Shown: in pieces, positions 18,187-26,400 of the stretch
How positions within the stretch are numbered: the stretch's first letter is position 1
How the letters are laid out: each line of letters opens with the position of its first letter
Origin: Halobacterium wangiae
GTDB lineage: Archaea; Halobacteriota; Halobacteria; Halobacteriales; Halobacteriaceae
Direction of reading: 5' to 3'
Assembly: GCF_021249345.1 (NCBI RefSeq)
Contig: NZ_CP089588.1
Span: 1,488,001-1,552,000, forward strand
Length of the DNA stretch: 64,000 nt
Translations under genes and position numbers: made by a program
The notes under the pieces: model-generated
Told to the model about the DNA's origin: nothing
Database searches by the model: none
Seen by the model: only the letters and a program-made list of their open reading frames with translations

Positions 18187-18516
18187 ATGGCGACGCGACT
18201 GCGACTGCTCGACGACGCCGCGTGGGTGAGCGTGAACGACCACCGCGCGGCGGGCGCCAGCGAGGTGTGGCCGGTCGCGGACTCGTTCTGTGCGTGCCCG
18301 CTGGCGTGGCTGGCGGTCGAAGCGTTCGTGGACGTCGGTGCGGACGGCCGCCGCGTGGACGCTCGCGTGACCGGGCACTGCGTGAGCTGCGGCGAGGCCG
18401 GGACGACGCCGTGGCTCCCGGTCGGGCGCGTCACCGACGACGGCTTCGCGGTCACGACGGGCGTCCGGCGGTCGCGGCGAACTTCGCCGCGGTCGCCCTG
18501 CCGCGGGGAACCTTGA
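18187..18516 (+). CDS. Small Cys-containing protein of unknown function
   Basis: The ATG at 18187 gives 109 residues. Two Cys pairs (FCACPLAW and HCVSCGEA) could bind one metal ion. The rest is hydrophobic/acidic, ending in a basic tail that reads through GC-rich sequence. It ends 42 bases before the siroheme reductase gene on the same strand, so it may be its upstream partner. I do not recognise the family. Confidence 0.5.
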   Translation: MATRLRLLDDAAWVSVNDHRAAGASEVWPVADSFCACPLAWLAVEAFVDVGADGRRVDARVTGHCVSCGEAGTTPWLPVGRVTDDGFAVTTGVRRSRRTSPRSPCRGEP

Positions 18517-18558
18517 CACCAAACGCGGCTTGGTAAGGGTGAGAACCGACTGGACGGT

Positions 18559-20319
18559 ATGGCCACGGACGTCGAGCGCTGGAAGGACGAGATCTACGGC
18601 AACGAGATCCGCGAACACCTGTTCAGGTTCGCGGAGGAGGGGTGGGACGCCATCCCCGAGGACGAACACGACGAGTGGTTCGAGCGGTTCAAGTGGTGGG
18701 GACTGTACCACCAGCGGAAGGGCCAGGAGTCGTACTTCATGCTGCGCATCGGGACGCCCAACGGCGTCCTCGAACCGGGCCAGCTGCGTACCGTCGCGGA
18801 GGTGGCCGACGAGTACGCCCGCGGCCCCGTCGACAATCCCGAATTCGGGGCGGCCTACTGCGACTGGACGACTCGCCAGTCCATCCAGCTCCACTGGATC
18901 AAACTGGAGGACGTCCCGGACATCTTCGAGAAACTGGAGGCCGACGGCCTCTCCGCCCAGCAGGCGTGTGGCGACTCCTGGCGCAACATCGTCGGCTGCC
19001 CGGTCGCCGGGAAAGACACCCACGAGCACCTCGACGCGTGGCCGGTCGCCGAGGAACTCCACGAGACGTTCAAGGGCAGCGACGACCACTCGAACCTCCC
19101 GCGGAAGTGGAAGGTGTCGGTCACCGGCTGCGACCAGGGCTGCGGCCAGGGCGACATCAACGACCTCGCGTTCGAACCCGCACGCAAGGACGGCGAACTC
19201 GGCTTCAACGTCCGCATCGGCGGCGGCCTCGCGCGCAAGGAACCGCGGTTCGCCCGCGACGTCGACATCTGGGTGCCCGAGGAGCGGGTCGTCGACATCG
19301 CGGACGCGGCGACGCGGCTGTTCCACGACCACGGCGACCGCGACAACCGCTTCAACGCCCGCATCAAGTTCCTCGTCGACGAGTGGGGCGCCGAGAAGGT
19401 GCGCCGCGTGCTCGACGAGGAGTACGCCGACTGGGACCTCGAGACAGCGGGCGAGGACCTCCGCGAGCAGTACACGTACAACGCCGGCGGCGACGAGCAC
19501 GGCGACCACGTCGGCGTCCACGAGCAACCGGACGGCAACTACTACGTCGGGCTGAACGTCCTCGTCGGCCGGCAGGGCGTCGACGACGTCTTCGAACTCG
19601 CGGACCTCGCCGACGAGTACGGCTCCGGAGAGGTCCGGCTGACCCAGCGCCAGAACGTCATCGTCACCGACGTCCCCGAGGACGACCTCGACGACTTCCT
19701 CGCGGAGGACCTGCTCGAGCACTACTCGCCGGACCCCCACCCGTTCATGCGCGGCTCGATCGCCTGCACGGGGACGGAGTTCTGCTCGCTGTCCATCGTG
19801 GAGACGAAGAACCGCCAGGTGCGCTACGCGCGCTGGCTGAAGGAGCACGTCGACGTCCCCGACGGCGTGACGGACTTCCACATCCACCTCTCGGGCTGCA
19901 CGGCCTCCTGCGCCCAGCCCCAGATCGCGGACGTCAGCCTCCGCGGGATGAAAACCCGCAAGGACGGCGAACCCGTCGAGGCCCTCGACGTCGGTCTCGG
20001 CGGCGGCCTCGGCGAACACCCGCAGTTCGCGGACTGGGTGGAGCTGCGCGTGGCCGCCGACGAGGTGCCGGGGTACATCCAGAACCTGCTCGCCGCGTTC
20101 GAGGCCGAACGCGACGGCGGGGAGACGTTCCGGGAGTTCGTCGCGCGCCACGACGAGGACGCGCTCGGTGACCTCGCGGACCCCGCGGAGACGGACTACG
20201 AGGACCCCTACATGCACAACACGAAGCTGACCTGGTACCCGTACGCCGACGAGGACGACCTGGACGCGAGTCCCGCACCGACCGACGGCGACGGGAACAC
20301 CATCTCGGCGGACGACTGA
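18559..20319 (+). CDS. Ferredoxin-type nitrite/sulfite reductase (siroheme, 4Fe-4S)
   Basis: This 586-residue protein shows the full two-repeat architecture of assimilatory nitrite/sulfite reductases. The siroheme/cluster ligands are C403-x5-C409 (ACTGTEFC) and C447-x3-C451 (GCTASC). The first repeat has VTGCDQGCGQGDINDLAF. The enzyme makes six-electron reductions (nitrite to ammonia or sulfite to sulfide) using ferredoxin in the cytoplasm. Sequence alone does not tell nitrite from sulfite; no nitrate reductase or transporter gene adjoins it, which slightly favours sulfite. A DUF6360-type gene starts two bases after the stop and is probably co-translated. Confidence 0.88.
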   Translation: MATDVERWKDEIYGNEIREHLFRFAEEGWDAIPEDEHDEWFERFKWWGLYHQRKGQESYFMLRIGTPNGVLEPGQLRTVAEVADEYARGPVDNPEFGAAYCDWTTRQSIQLHWIKLEDVPDIFEKLEADGLSAQQACGDSWRNIVGCPVAGKDTHEHLDAWPVAEELHETFKGSDDHSNLPRKWKVSVTGCDQGCGQGDINDLAFEPARKDGELGFNVRIGGGLARKEPRFARDVDIWVPEERVVDIADAATRLFHDHGDRDNRFNARIKFLVDEWGAEKVRRVLDEEYADWDLETAGEDLREQYTYNAGGDEHGDHVGVHEQPDGNYYVGLNVLVGRQGVDDVFELADLADEYGSGEVRLTQRQNVIVTDVPEDDLDDFLAEDLLEHYSPDPHPFMRGSIACTGTEFCSLSIVETKNRQVRYARWLKEHVDVPDGVTDFHIHLSGCTASCAQPQIADVSLRGMKTRKDGEPVEALDVGLGGGLGEHPQFADWVELRVAADEVPGYIQNLLAAFEAERDGGETFREFVARHDEDALGDLADPAETDYEDPYMHNTKLTWYPYADEDDLDASPAPTDGDGNTISADD

Positions 20320-20321
20320 CG

Positions 20322-20585
20322 ATGGCCGACCGCGTCCTCAAGGTCAACGCGTACACGACGTTCACGCTACTCGACGGCGACGTCGAGGGCCACGGCTGGC
20401 GATCAGACGCACCCGCCGTCCTGAACGTGACGACGGACGACGGCGACGTACTCCTCGAACTCGAACTCGACAACACCGAGATAGCGGCGGTCCCGTCCCA
20501 CGCCGACCGCGCCCGCCTCTCGCCCGACGAGGCGCGCGAACTCGCCACGGAACTGTCGTCCTACGCCGACCGCGCCGAAGAGTAA
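20322..20585 (+). CDS. DUF6360-like small protein
   Basis: This 87-residue protein starts MADRVLKVNAYTTFTLLDG and contains 'LELELDNTEIAAVPSHADR' and 'LSPDEARELATELSSYADR'. The pattern matches what I recall of the haloarchaeal DUF6360 family, small α+β proteins of unknown function. It follows the reductase gene by two bases, so a supporting role in that enzyme's function or regulation is likely but unproven. Confidence 0.7.
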   Translation: MADRVLKVNAYTTFTLLDGDVEGHGWRSDAPAVLNVTTDDGDVLLELELDNTEIAAVPSHADRARLSPDEARELATELSSYADRAEE

Positions 20586-20622
20586 CTGTTCTCGCGGCGC
20601 TCCCCGACGGAGCGCACAGCCG

Positions 20623-21015
20623 TCACTCGGTGTCCTCGCCCCAGCCCGCGCGCTCGCGCCACTCGCGCTGCTGACGGCGCTCGGTGACGTGTTCCTCGCC
20701 ACCAGCCAGCGAGTCGCGGACGCCGGTCTCGAACTCGCTGACGTCCGCGAGCAGGCCGTGACGGAACGCCTCGACGAGCTCGTAGCTCCACTTGTCGCCG
20801 ACGGCGCCCGCCGGCAAGTGCTCGTCGCGCAGCGCGTTCGCGAACTCCTCGTGGCCGGTCTCGCGGAGCAGCCGCTCGGCGGCGTCGAGGTGGTCGACGC
20901 CGCGGCCGAGGCTGTGGTGGAACCCGAGGAGCCGACCGTACGCGCGGTAGACGTGTTCGACGCCCAGCTGGAGTTCGTGGAGCGCCTCGCGCTCCGCGGG
21001 GGTGAGGTCGTCCAT
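20623..21015 (-). CDS. Helical haloarchaeal protein of unknown function
   Basis: From the ATG at 21015 the product is 130 residues and mostly helical: LTPAEREALHELQLGVEHVY, GFHHSLGRGVDHLDAAERLL, LVEAFRHGLLADVSEFE. Several His and Glu residues on the helices could suggest a four-helix bundle, but no metal motif is clear. It is divergent from the membrane protein at 21113 with about 97 bases between, enough for two promoters. Confidence 0.6.
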   Translation of the reverse strand: MDDLTPAEREALHELQLGVEHVYRAYGRLLGFHHSLGRGVDHLDAAERLLRETGHEEFANALRDEHLPAGAVGDKWSYELVEAFRHGLLADVSEFETGVRDSLAGGEEHVTERRQQREWRERAGWGEDTE

Positions 21016-21112
21016 ACCCGTTCGTTGGACCGCGACCCGGTTATTCGTGCTGGCACCGCCGGCCGAACGGCTCCGGCAGTGGCTTTTTGGCGCGCTCGCG
21101 CGACCACCCCGT

Positions 21113-22300
21113 ATGTCGGCTGCGTCGGCGTCACGCGGCTCCCGGTGGTTCGTCGCCGCCGGCGTCGGCTTCCTGGTCGCGTTCCAGGCCGCCGCACTCG
21201 CGGGCCTCCCCCGAACCGCGCTCGCCGTCCTCGGCGTCCACGGCTTCGTCGTCCACGTGCTCCTAGGGAAGGCGAACGCGCTCGTCCCGACGTACTTCGA
21301 CCGCGACCTCGCGTTCCCCCGCGCGGCGTTCCTCGCGCTCCCGTCGACCACTCTCGGAGCGGCCGCCCTCTCCCTGTGGGCCGCGGGGTTCGCAGCCACC
21401 GCCGCCGTCGGCGCGGCGCTCTGGGCGGCGGGCGTCGCGGTCTCGCTCGCGACGCTGGCCTGGACGATCCGCGGCAACCTCTCGGGCGCGGCGACCGCCA
21501 CCGGCGAGCACAACGCCCACCGCCGACAGGTCGACCGCGCCGCCAACGCCGCCGTCCCCGTCGCCCTCGCCTACCTCGCCGCCGGCACGTACGAGACGGT
21601 CGCCGCGGTCACGTCGCTCCCCACGCTCGCGGCCGCCGGCCTCCCGGGCGCGGTCCACCTGGTCGCCGCGGGCGGCGCGCTCGTCCTGCTATTCGCCGTC
21701 GGCTTCCGCCTGCTCCCGCGGTTCCTCGTCGCGTCGCCGCCCCGGGCCCTCGTCGCCGTCGTCCTCCCGACCGGCGCGCTCGCCCCCGCGCTCCTGGTCG
21801 CAGGGTTCGGTGGCGGCCCGCTGTTCCACGCGGGCGCCGCCCTCGAAGCGGTCGCCGTCGCGGGGTTCGCGGGCGCCTACGTCGCGCTGTACGCCCGCAG
21901 CGACCGCTCGCGCGTCGGCTTCCACGGCGTGCTGGCTGGCGTCCTCAGCGGCGTGGTCGGCGTCCTCCTCGGCCTCGGGTTCGCGACTGGCATGCTCGCG
22001 CCGACCGCTGGCCGCGTGCTCGCCCACCTCCGGTTGAACGTGCTCGGCCTGCTCGGCCTCAGTATCGTCGGCGTCACCTACCAGTTCTACCCGCCCACGG
22101 TCGGCGTGTTCCCCGGGAGCGACGACCGCACCGCGCTCGCGTCGATTCTCCTGCTCGCCGGCGGCCTCTGGGTGGAAGCCGGAGGTCGACTCACGGAAAC
22201 CGGGGGCGTCGCTCGTCTGGGCGTCGCTCTGGGGCTGGTCGGTGCGCTGGCGTACGCCTACCTCGTCGCGAGCGCGTTCCGCGCGCGGGCGACGAAGTGA
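21113..22300 (+). CDS. NnrS-like / heme-copper-like polytopic membrane protein
   Basis: The ATG at 21113 gives 395 residues with about 11-12 TM helices. Conserved His in GVHGFVVHVLLGKANALVPTY, in AVHLVAAGGALVLLFAVGF, and in LFHAGAALEAVAVAG, plus a late VTYQFYPPTVGVF segment, recall NnrS proteins and distant heme-copper oxidase subunit I relatives. Such proteins are linked to nitrogen-oxide stress. I infer a heme-binding membrane protein, not proven. The stop codon ends directly at a 145-bp repeat (22301-22445). Confidence 0.6.
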   Translation: MSAASASRGSRWFVAAGVGFLVAFQAAALAGLPRTALAVLGVHGFVVHVLLGKANALVPTYFDRDLAFPRAAFLALPSTTLGAAALSLWAAGFAATAAVGAALWAAGVAVSLATLAWTIRGNLSGAATATGEHNAHRRQVDRAANAAVPVALAYLAAGTYETVAAVTSLPTLAAAGLPGAVHLVAAGGALVLLFAVGFRLLPRFLVASPPRALVAVVLPTGALAPALLVAGFGGGPLFHAGAALEAVAVAGFAGAYVALYARSDRSRVGFHGVLAGVLSGVVGVLLGLGFATGMLAPTAGRVLAHLRLNVLGLLGLSIVGVTYQFYPPTVGVFPGSDDRTALASILLLAGGLWVEAGGRLTETGGVARLGVALGLVGALAYAYLVASAFRARATK

Positions 22301-22445
22301 TCAGACAGTGAGTCGCTCGCCGAGTTCGGGCGCGCTCGCCGCGAAGCCGTCCTCGCGCAACTCTTCACGATAGACGACACGAGCAGAGAATCGCTTTCCG
22401 GACCTCTCGACAGTATCCTCCGCCTCGGTTGATTCTTACACTCGG
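22301..22445 (-). repeat. First copy of a 145-bp direct repeat encoding a lost C-terminus
   Basis: On the minus strand this stretch reads ESTEAEDTVERSGKRFSA, RVVYREELREDGFAAS and APELGERLTV before a stop. The second copy (25000-25144) reads ESTEAGDTVERSGKRFCV, then a similar tail to LGERLTV and stop. Both have an in-frame stop just before the shared part (TAA and TGA). Identity is roughly 80%. They look like two relics of the same gene end, bounding a 2.7-kb block of regulators. I could not identify the parent protein. Confidence 0.6.
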
Positions 22446-22691
22446 CCGTCGTGGACATCAGATACACTCTGGAGGTGGCGATGCCACTATCCGCTGGATA
22501 GTACCCAATTAGCTGCGCCTCTCATGCCGTCACCGTCGGCGCTTATGGAACGAGGCGGTGTCTCTCCGGTATGACCGATTCGAGGAGTTTCGTGAAGGGA
22601 ACCCGGACGAGTGGAAAGAGACGGACCGATGAATTCGTCCTCTGTAGTGATCACTCTGTTCGTGCAGTCTGGCCTGGGAACCGCTGACCGG
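22446..22691. other. Non-coding sequence downstream of the TrmB gene
   Basis: I see no supported gene here. Short frames on both strands have ordinary shadow composition. The stretch separates the 145-bp repeat from the 3' end of the TrmB-family gene. Confidence 0.4.
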
Positions 22692-23510
22692 CTACCTCAC
22701 CGGGTCCGCCACAGGGAGCAGACCCGAGGAGATTATCCGGCGAAGGAGGACGACGATACCGTTCTCCAGGCCGTTGGCGAAGACCGCCTGCTCGTGTGAT
22801 CCGTCGTGGTCGTCGTCCGGGTAGAAGGAACTGACCAACAACGTAGTGCGGTCGACCAATAGCAGGCGGCTGATGGCGATCTCGTCGTCGATCGCGGGCC
22901 CCAGGAGCCAGTCCAGTTCGGTTTCGAACACCTTCACGGACGGCATCTCGGTATCGAGTTTGGCGATGATCGCGTCCGTTTCGCCACCGATGATCACGTC
23001 GACGCCGCGGTCGACCGCGTCGTGGAGGCGCTCGTACAACGCCTCCGTCAGAAGTTCCTCCTCGACGACCAGCAGGACGATCTCCGATTCGGCGTCCGCC
23101 AGCAGATTGTGTGTCCGGGCCTCGATGCCATCGTGGCCGGACAGCGCCCATACCTCCTGTATTCGGTCGCCATCGTCGACCTCGGGTTGGTGATCGAGTG
23201 CTTCGAGGTGTGACTGGAGGGTGTCGATCCGCGTATCGTACTGCTGACGCAGGATCGCGGTTGCCTCCTCGACGCTGACCGCGCGGAACTGCTGGGGGTT
23301 CGAGTGCTGCACTTCGACCAGCCCCTTCGACTCCAGCACTCGGACGGCGTCGTACACACGGGTCCGGGGAACCTCCGAGATCTCGCTGATTTCCTTGGCG
23401 GTCCCCGTCGAGAGTTGGGTCAGTGCCAGGAAAATCCGCGCCTCGTACTCCTTCAGCCCGAGGTCCTGCAACAGACTCACCGTCTCGGCTTTACGTTCCT
23501 CAGCTGTCAT
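22692..23510 (-). CDS. TrmB-family transcription regulator
   Basis: This 272-residue protein opens with a winged helix (LLQDLGLKEYEARIFLALTQ, then AKEISEISEVPRTRVYDAVR, then LESKGLVEV), the TrmB DNA-binding domain. A coiled-coil dimer helix (~75-110) and a C-terminal ligand/effector domain resembling a phospholipase-D-like fold (SEIVLLVVEEELLTEALYER, 'RTTLLVSSF') follow. Family members bind sugars or other metabolites and repress or activate nearby genes. Its target here is unknown; it may control the small regulators upstream. It ends close to an unassigned stretch before 22691. Confidence 0.8.
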   Translation of the reverse strand: MTAEERKAETVSLLQDLGLKEYEARIFLALTQLSTGTAKEISEISEVPRTRVYDAVRVLESKGLVEVQHSNPQQFRAVSVEEATAILRQQYDTRIDTLQSHLEALDHQPEVDDGDRIQEVWALSGHDGIEARTHNLLADAESEIVLLVVEEELLTEALYERLHDAVDRGVDVIIGGETDAIIAKLDTEMPSVKVFETELDWLLGPAIDDEIAISRLLLVDRTTLLVSSFYPDDDHDGSHEQAVFANGLENGIVVLLRRIISSGLLPVADPVR

Positions 23511-23522
23511 TAGGTGGTCCTG

Positions 23523-23752
23523 TCATGTCCTACTGGTTGAGAGGGCTAGTTCACGCTCGGTCGGAATCTGGGTGACTGACCCTCCACACTCCGAGCAGGC
23601 GTCCATCTCCTCACTGATGTACGTCGTCTCACAGGCAGGGCATGAATACGAGCCGTGGTGGCTTCACTCTCGGAATCGTGACGAGAGGTCGGTGGCTCGG
23701 CCTGTGTGCGCTCACCGAGTCGGGACAGCCACGTGTGGAAACGTCGGCTCAT
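23523..23752 (-). pseudogene. Frameshifted zinc-ribbon protein
   Basis: An ATG at 23752 starts MSRRFHTWLSRLGERTQAEP in one frame. A second frame then reads GSYSCPACETTYISEEMD and ACSECGGSVTQIPTERELAL, with stop at 23523, a classic two-CxxC zinc ribbon common in haloarchaea. The two frames join only if one base is added or two are removed near 23660. Either the gene is broken by a frameshift or there is an error in the sequence. Intact relatives are small zinc proteins of unknown role. Confidence 0.6.
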
Positions 23753-23756
23753 AGGG

Positions 23757-24113
23757 TTACGGCCATACCGCGGGCAGTTCGTCTTCGTAGTCGGCCATCA
23801 ACCGGGCCAACGGCGCGTTCTCGTCGAAGTTGGGTCCCCGCCGGATCGTGTGGGTGTCCGCATCCCGCACGATGTAGCCTGCCTCGGCGAATATGGGCAG
23901 GTGCACGTGATACAGGGCCGTGCGCATCTCTGCGAGGGTAGCATCGTCGACGGCGTCCGGGTCGCTGTCGGTGTGCCAGGCGGCAACCTGCTTGGCGAGG
24001 GGCTCGAAGGTGACAGGATCATCCTGCTCGGCGAGGTAGTACAGGACAGACCGACGAACGGGGTCTGCCAAAGCGCTGAAGGTGTTGGTTACCGCCTTGG
24101 TTGATCCAGCCAT
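23757..24113 (-). CDS. DUF7344-type winged-helix protein
   Basis: The ATG at 24113 opens a 118-residue protein: FSALADPVRRSVLYYLAEQD, then a 'LYHVHLPIFAEAGYIVRDAD' helix-wing. This is the haloarchaeal DUF7344 winged-helix pattern, where 'HHTHLP.L...G.I..D' is the signature. These proteins are thought to be DNA-binding regulators. An in-frame ATG at 24185 is upstream but would add an unlike N-terminus. A possible operator is the pair of TTTGAAATAT direct repeats at about 24170-24260, near its promoter. Confidence 0.75.
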   Translation of the reverse strand: MAGSTKAVTNTFSALADPVRRSVLYYLAEQDDPVTFEPLAKQVAAWHTDSDPDAVDDATLAEMRTALYHVHLPIFAEAGYIVRDADTHTIRRGPNFDENAPLARLMADYEDELPAVWP

Positions 24114-24276
24114 ACTCTGGCAAGGGCGTACTAACGAATAACCTCTTCTTTCAGGATAATCAACGCATTTGAAATATCCAACCATACTCGAATATGAGTA
24201 GATATATTGAAATCTAGATGCGGCCAGTGGCGTAGTCGAGGCGGCTTAAATTTGAAATATTCAAGCGATTCCCCTG

Positions 24277-24798
24277 CTATCCTTTATCAGTGACCGACCC
24301 GTCGTCGGTGTCGTCGTCTTCCGCGGCGTCGGGGCCCGTCCGTGGATAGAAGTGGTCCCACGACTGGACCTGCGTCTCGGAGATGATCTCGGAGCTGTTG
24401 ATGGTCAGGCCCAAGCCCGCCAGTTCGTTGCGGATCTCTTCGATCTCCCTGACCGTGCCGGCGACGATCTCGACGTGAACGTTCCGTTCGCCCCCGAGCA
24501 ACTCCCGGGTGGTCACCACTCCCTGAACGTCGAGGATCTGTTCGGTCAGCGATTCCAGCTCGTTCGGATCAATCGTGCAGACGAACATGACGTGGAGTGG
24601 GTAGCCCGCTTGCTCGTAGTTGACCTCGGGGTAGTAGCCCCGGATCACGCCCTCGTCTTCGAGTGTGTCGAGGCGATTCCGGACTGTCGTGGAGGTCACG
24701 TCCACCTTCTCGGCGATCTCCGTATCGGTCTGTCGGGCGTTGAGCTGGAGTTGGTGCAGGATGCTCCGGTCCACGTCGTCAATCGGCCTATCGTCCAT
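24277..24798 (-). CDS. Lrp/AsnC-family transcription regulator
   Basis: From the ATG at 24798 the product is 173 residues. The N-terminal helix-turn-helix is DVDRSILHQLQLNARQTDTE, then VTSTTVRNRLDTLEDEGVIR; the C-terminal αβ sandwich has LHVMFVCTIDPNE and GVVTTRELLGGERNVHVEIV, as in Lrp/AsnC. Such proteins respond to amino acids or other small metabolites. The acidic tail ends DDDTDDGSVTDKG. A 31-bp tandem repeat lies 89-155 bases upstream of the start and may be an operator. Confidence 0.85.
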   Translation of the reverse strand: MDDRPIDDVDRSILHQLQLNARQTDTEIAEKVDVTSTTVRNRLDTLEDEGVIRGYYPEVNYEQAGYPLHVMFVCTIDPNELESLTEQILDVQGVVTTRELLGGERNVHVEIVAGTVREIEEIRNELAGLGLTINSSEIISETQVQSWDHFYPRTGPDAAEDDDTDDGSVTDKG

Positions 24799-24886
24799 AC
24801 CATGCCTTTGGAGGGCGAGAATGAAAAGGTCGCGTGGCCCCTTCACATCGGAGTATTCGCCCTGCCGAGGGCGTTCAGGACAACGA

Positions 24887-24953
24887 AAACCTGTTTCACT
24901 CCCAACGCTGAACACGGAAACCTGTTTCACTCCCAACGCTGAACACGGAAACC
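24887..24953. repeat. 31-bp tandem repeat upstream of the Lrp gene
   Basis: Two exact copies of a 31-base unit (24887-24917 and 24918-24948), then the first few bases of a third. The unit contains CTGTTTCACTCC and CGCTGAACACGG. It lies upstream of the Lrp/AsnC gene on the minus strand, so it may be a binding site or a slippage product. No CRISPR spacers are involved. Confidence 0.7.
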
Positions 24954-24999
24954 GTCTTGGCAACGACCGCCTGTGAGTGCTTTCGGTAGGACTCACAGA

Positions 25000-25144
25000 T
25001 TAGACAGTGAGGCGCTCACCGAGATCGGGTGCCCGGGCATCGTATCCATCCCCGCGGAGTTCCACACGATTGACGACACGAACACAGAATCGCTTTCCAG
25101 ACCTCTCGACAGTATCCCCCGCCTCGGTTGATTCTCACACTCGG
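25000..25144 (-). repeat. Second copy of the 145-bp direct repeat
   Basis: This is the partner of 22301-22445. The minus-strand reading ends YDARAPDLGERLTV with a TAA stop. The shared part again starts right after an in-frame stop (TGA), so no longer gene is intact. Together the copies bracket the TrmB, zinc-ribbon, DUF7344 and Lrp genes. Confidence 0.6.
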
Positions 25145-25654
25145 CGTTATCGGCCGCAAGAAGGCGTAATACTGTTGTTTCGTTTTGGTTGTGGGGTTGT
25201 GTGTTTGTGTTCTGCGTGGGCGTTGATTTGTTGTGGGTTGGGTGGTGTGGGGGTTTTCTGGTTGATTTGGGCTTGTTATTGGTTGTGGTCAGGGGGTGTC
25301 TGGTGGTTTTTCTGTGTTTGGTGGGTTTTCACAGGCCGCTTCCGTCATGTGGTTTTCCGGATTCTCTTGAGGGGGGTTTGTTCGCGTATCTTCTTTGGTT
25401 TGGGTATTGGGTTCAATTCACCTGGGTTGGGGTGATAGACGGTCTGTATTTGTTGATCGTGGGTTGTATTCGCGTTCTCTCTTGTGGGGGCGGGGGGTTC
25501 ACGTATCGAATTGGATTTGTTGTCTATGGTTTTCTTGCGGTCTGTGGAGTCGAGTGTGAGATTGATCGAGTCGGTGAGGGCCATCGAGAGGGGTGCTTGT
25601 TGGCGGAGAGGAGGTCGGTCCGTGTGTGTGGGTTTTGGTTCGCGAGTGCAGGGG
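25145..25654. other. G+T-rich strand-asymmetric patch without a credible gene
   Basis: Over about 500 bases the plus strand is strikingly rich in G and T (runs such as TGGTTGTGGGGTTGTGTG) and poor in A and C. The open frames on this strand translate into Val/Leu/Trp/Gly-rich nonsense unlike haloarchaeal proteins; the minus-strand frame gives Pro/Thr/Asn-rich sequence. No RBS-start pairing stands out. A non-coding transcript or unusual mobile-element DNA are open options. Confidence 0.5.
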
Positions 25655-25739
25655 TCTGCAGCTTGGGTCAGGGAGTGTTGGAGGATCACTGATTGTTCGA
25701 CAGGGCTATTCTTCTGGGATAGCTGGTTCGCAGAGTTGC
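25655..25739 (+). repeat. R85 repeat, copy D
   Basis: This is an 85-base copy of the R85 family: a left end TCTGCAGCTTGG, the core GATTGTTCGACAGGGCTA and a right end GCAGAGTTGC. It lies just downstream of the G+T-rich patch and next to the 3' end of the membrane-protein gene at 25744-26400. Confidence 0.65.
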
Positions 25740-25743
25740 GCAC

Positions 25744-26400
25744 TTAGGACCGAAGTGTTCCATAAATCGACCATACGCCGGCCGCTGGGAGGTACGTACA
25801 GAGCGCCCCGACAACGAAGAGGGCCAGGAAGGTGTTGAGCGCCCACCAGCCCGTCGTAGCGTACACAGCAATGAAGGACGCAACTCCGCTCAGGTGTGCG
25901 AGCAGGGCGGGGGTCGTCGACTCGAGTTCGAAACTCCCCCAGACCCCGAAGAGGGCTCCGAGGACGACGAACACGTACCCGAGTAGCCCACCGAGTGCGT
26001 CAGCATTCATCGGTTGTCGGATCGTGAACTCGTAGTAGTTCTCCTGGTAGTCCACGTAGTAGCGCCCGTATCCCGGGGGTGCGGAGGTGTCAGCTGCGCT
26101 CGGTAACTCTGTGACCTGATGTTCCATTCCTCGAATCGTGGTTCTGTTGGCTGGGGCTTCGAACGCCCGTAGAAAGGCTTCTTGTGCAGCTGCTGGGAGT
26201 TCAGTAAACTGGTAGACGACGTCGACTCCGGGTTCTGCCGAGTGGGCGGCGTCGGTTGCCGCGGCCTGCGTCGTCGCCTCCACACTATACGTGAACTCGG
26301 TTAAACTAACGAAATGCGTGGCTTGCCCGCCGAAGACCACCATCCCAAGGCCGATGCCGACTACCAGAATCGGCCAGCGCTGAGCGGGAATCCCGGACAC
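25744..26400 (-). CDS. Four-TM membrane protein (DUF7979-like)
   Basis: This 218-residue protein has an N-terminal TM segment (ILVVGIGLGMVVFGGQATHF), an external domain with 'YVDYQENYYEFTIRQ', then three more TM segments (about 130-215). The layout and external motif match what I recall of the haloarchaeal DUF7979 membrane family. Function unknown. Its stop abuts R85 copy D. Confidence 0.55.
   Translation of the reverse strand: MSGIPAQRWPILVVGIGLGMVVFGGQATHFVSLTEFTYSVEATTQAAATDAAHSAEPGVDVVYQFTELPAAAQEAFLRAFEAPANRTTIRGMEHQVTELPSAADTSAPPGYGRYYVDYQENYYEFTIRQPMNADALGGLLGYVFVVLGALFGVWGSFELESTTPALLAHLSGVASFIAVYATTGWWALNTFLALFVVGALCTYLPAAGVWSIYGTLRS

Noticed and set aside
17833-20217. A 794-residue minus-strand protein
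   Set aside because: It is the antisense of the siroheme reductase gene; its sequence is Val/Leu/Arg/Asp-rich without motifs. Only its last 37 codons look like a real small gene.
24222-24262. Possible tRNA-like sequence
   Set aside because: GCGGCCAGTGGCG resembles a tRNA start, but no T-arm or acceptor match follows.
24887-24953. CRISPR array
   Set aside because: Two and a bit copies lie back to back with no spacers between them, and there are no cas genes nearby.
25189-25692. A hydrophobic 167-residue protein in the G+T-rich patch
   Set aside because: The sequence is an effect of the strand skew and has no haloarchaeal features or matching start signals.
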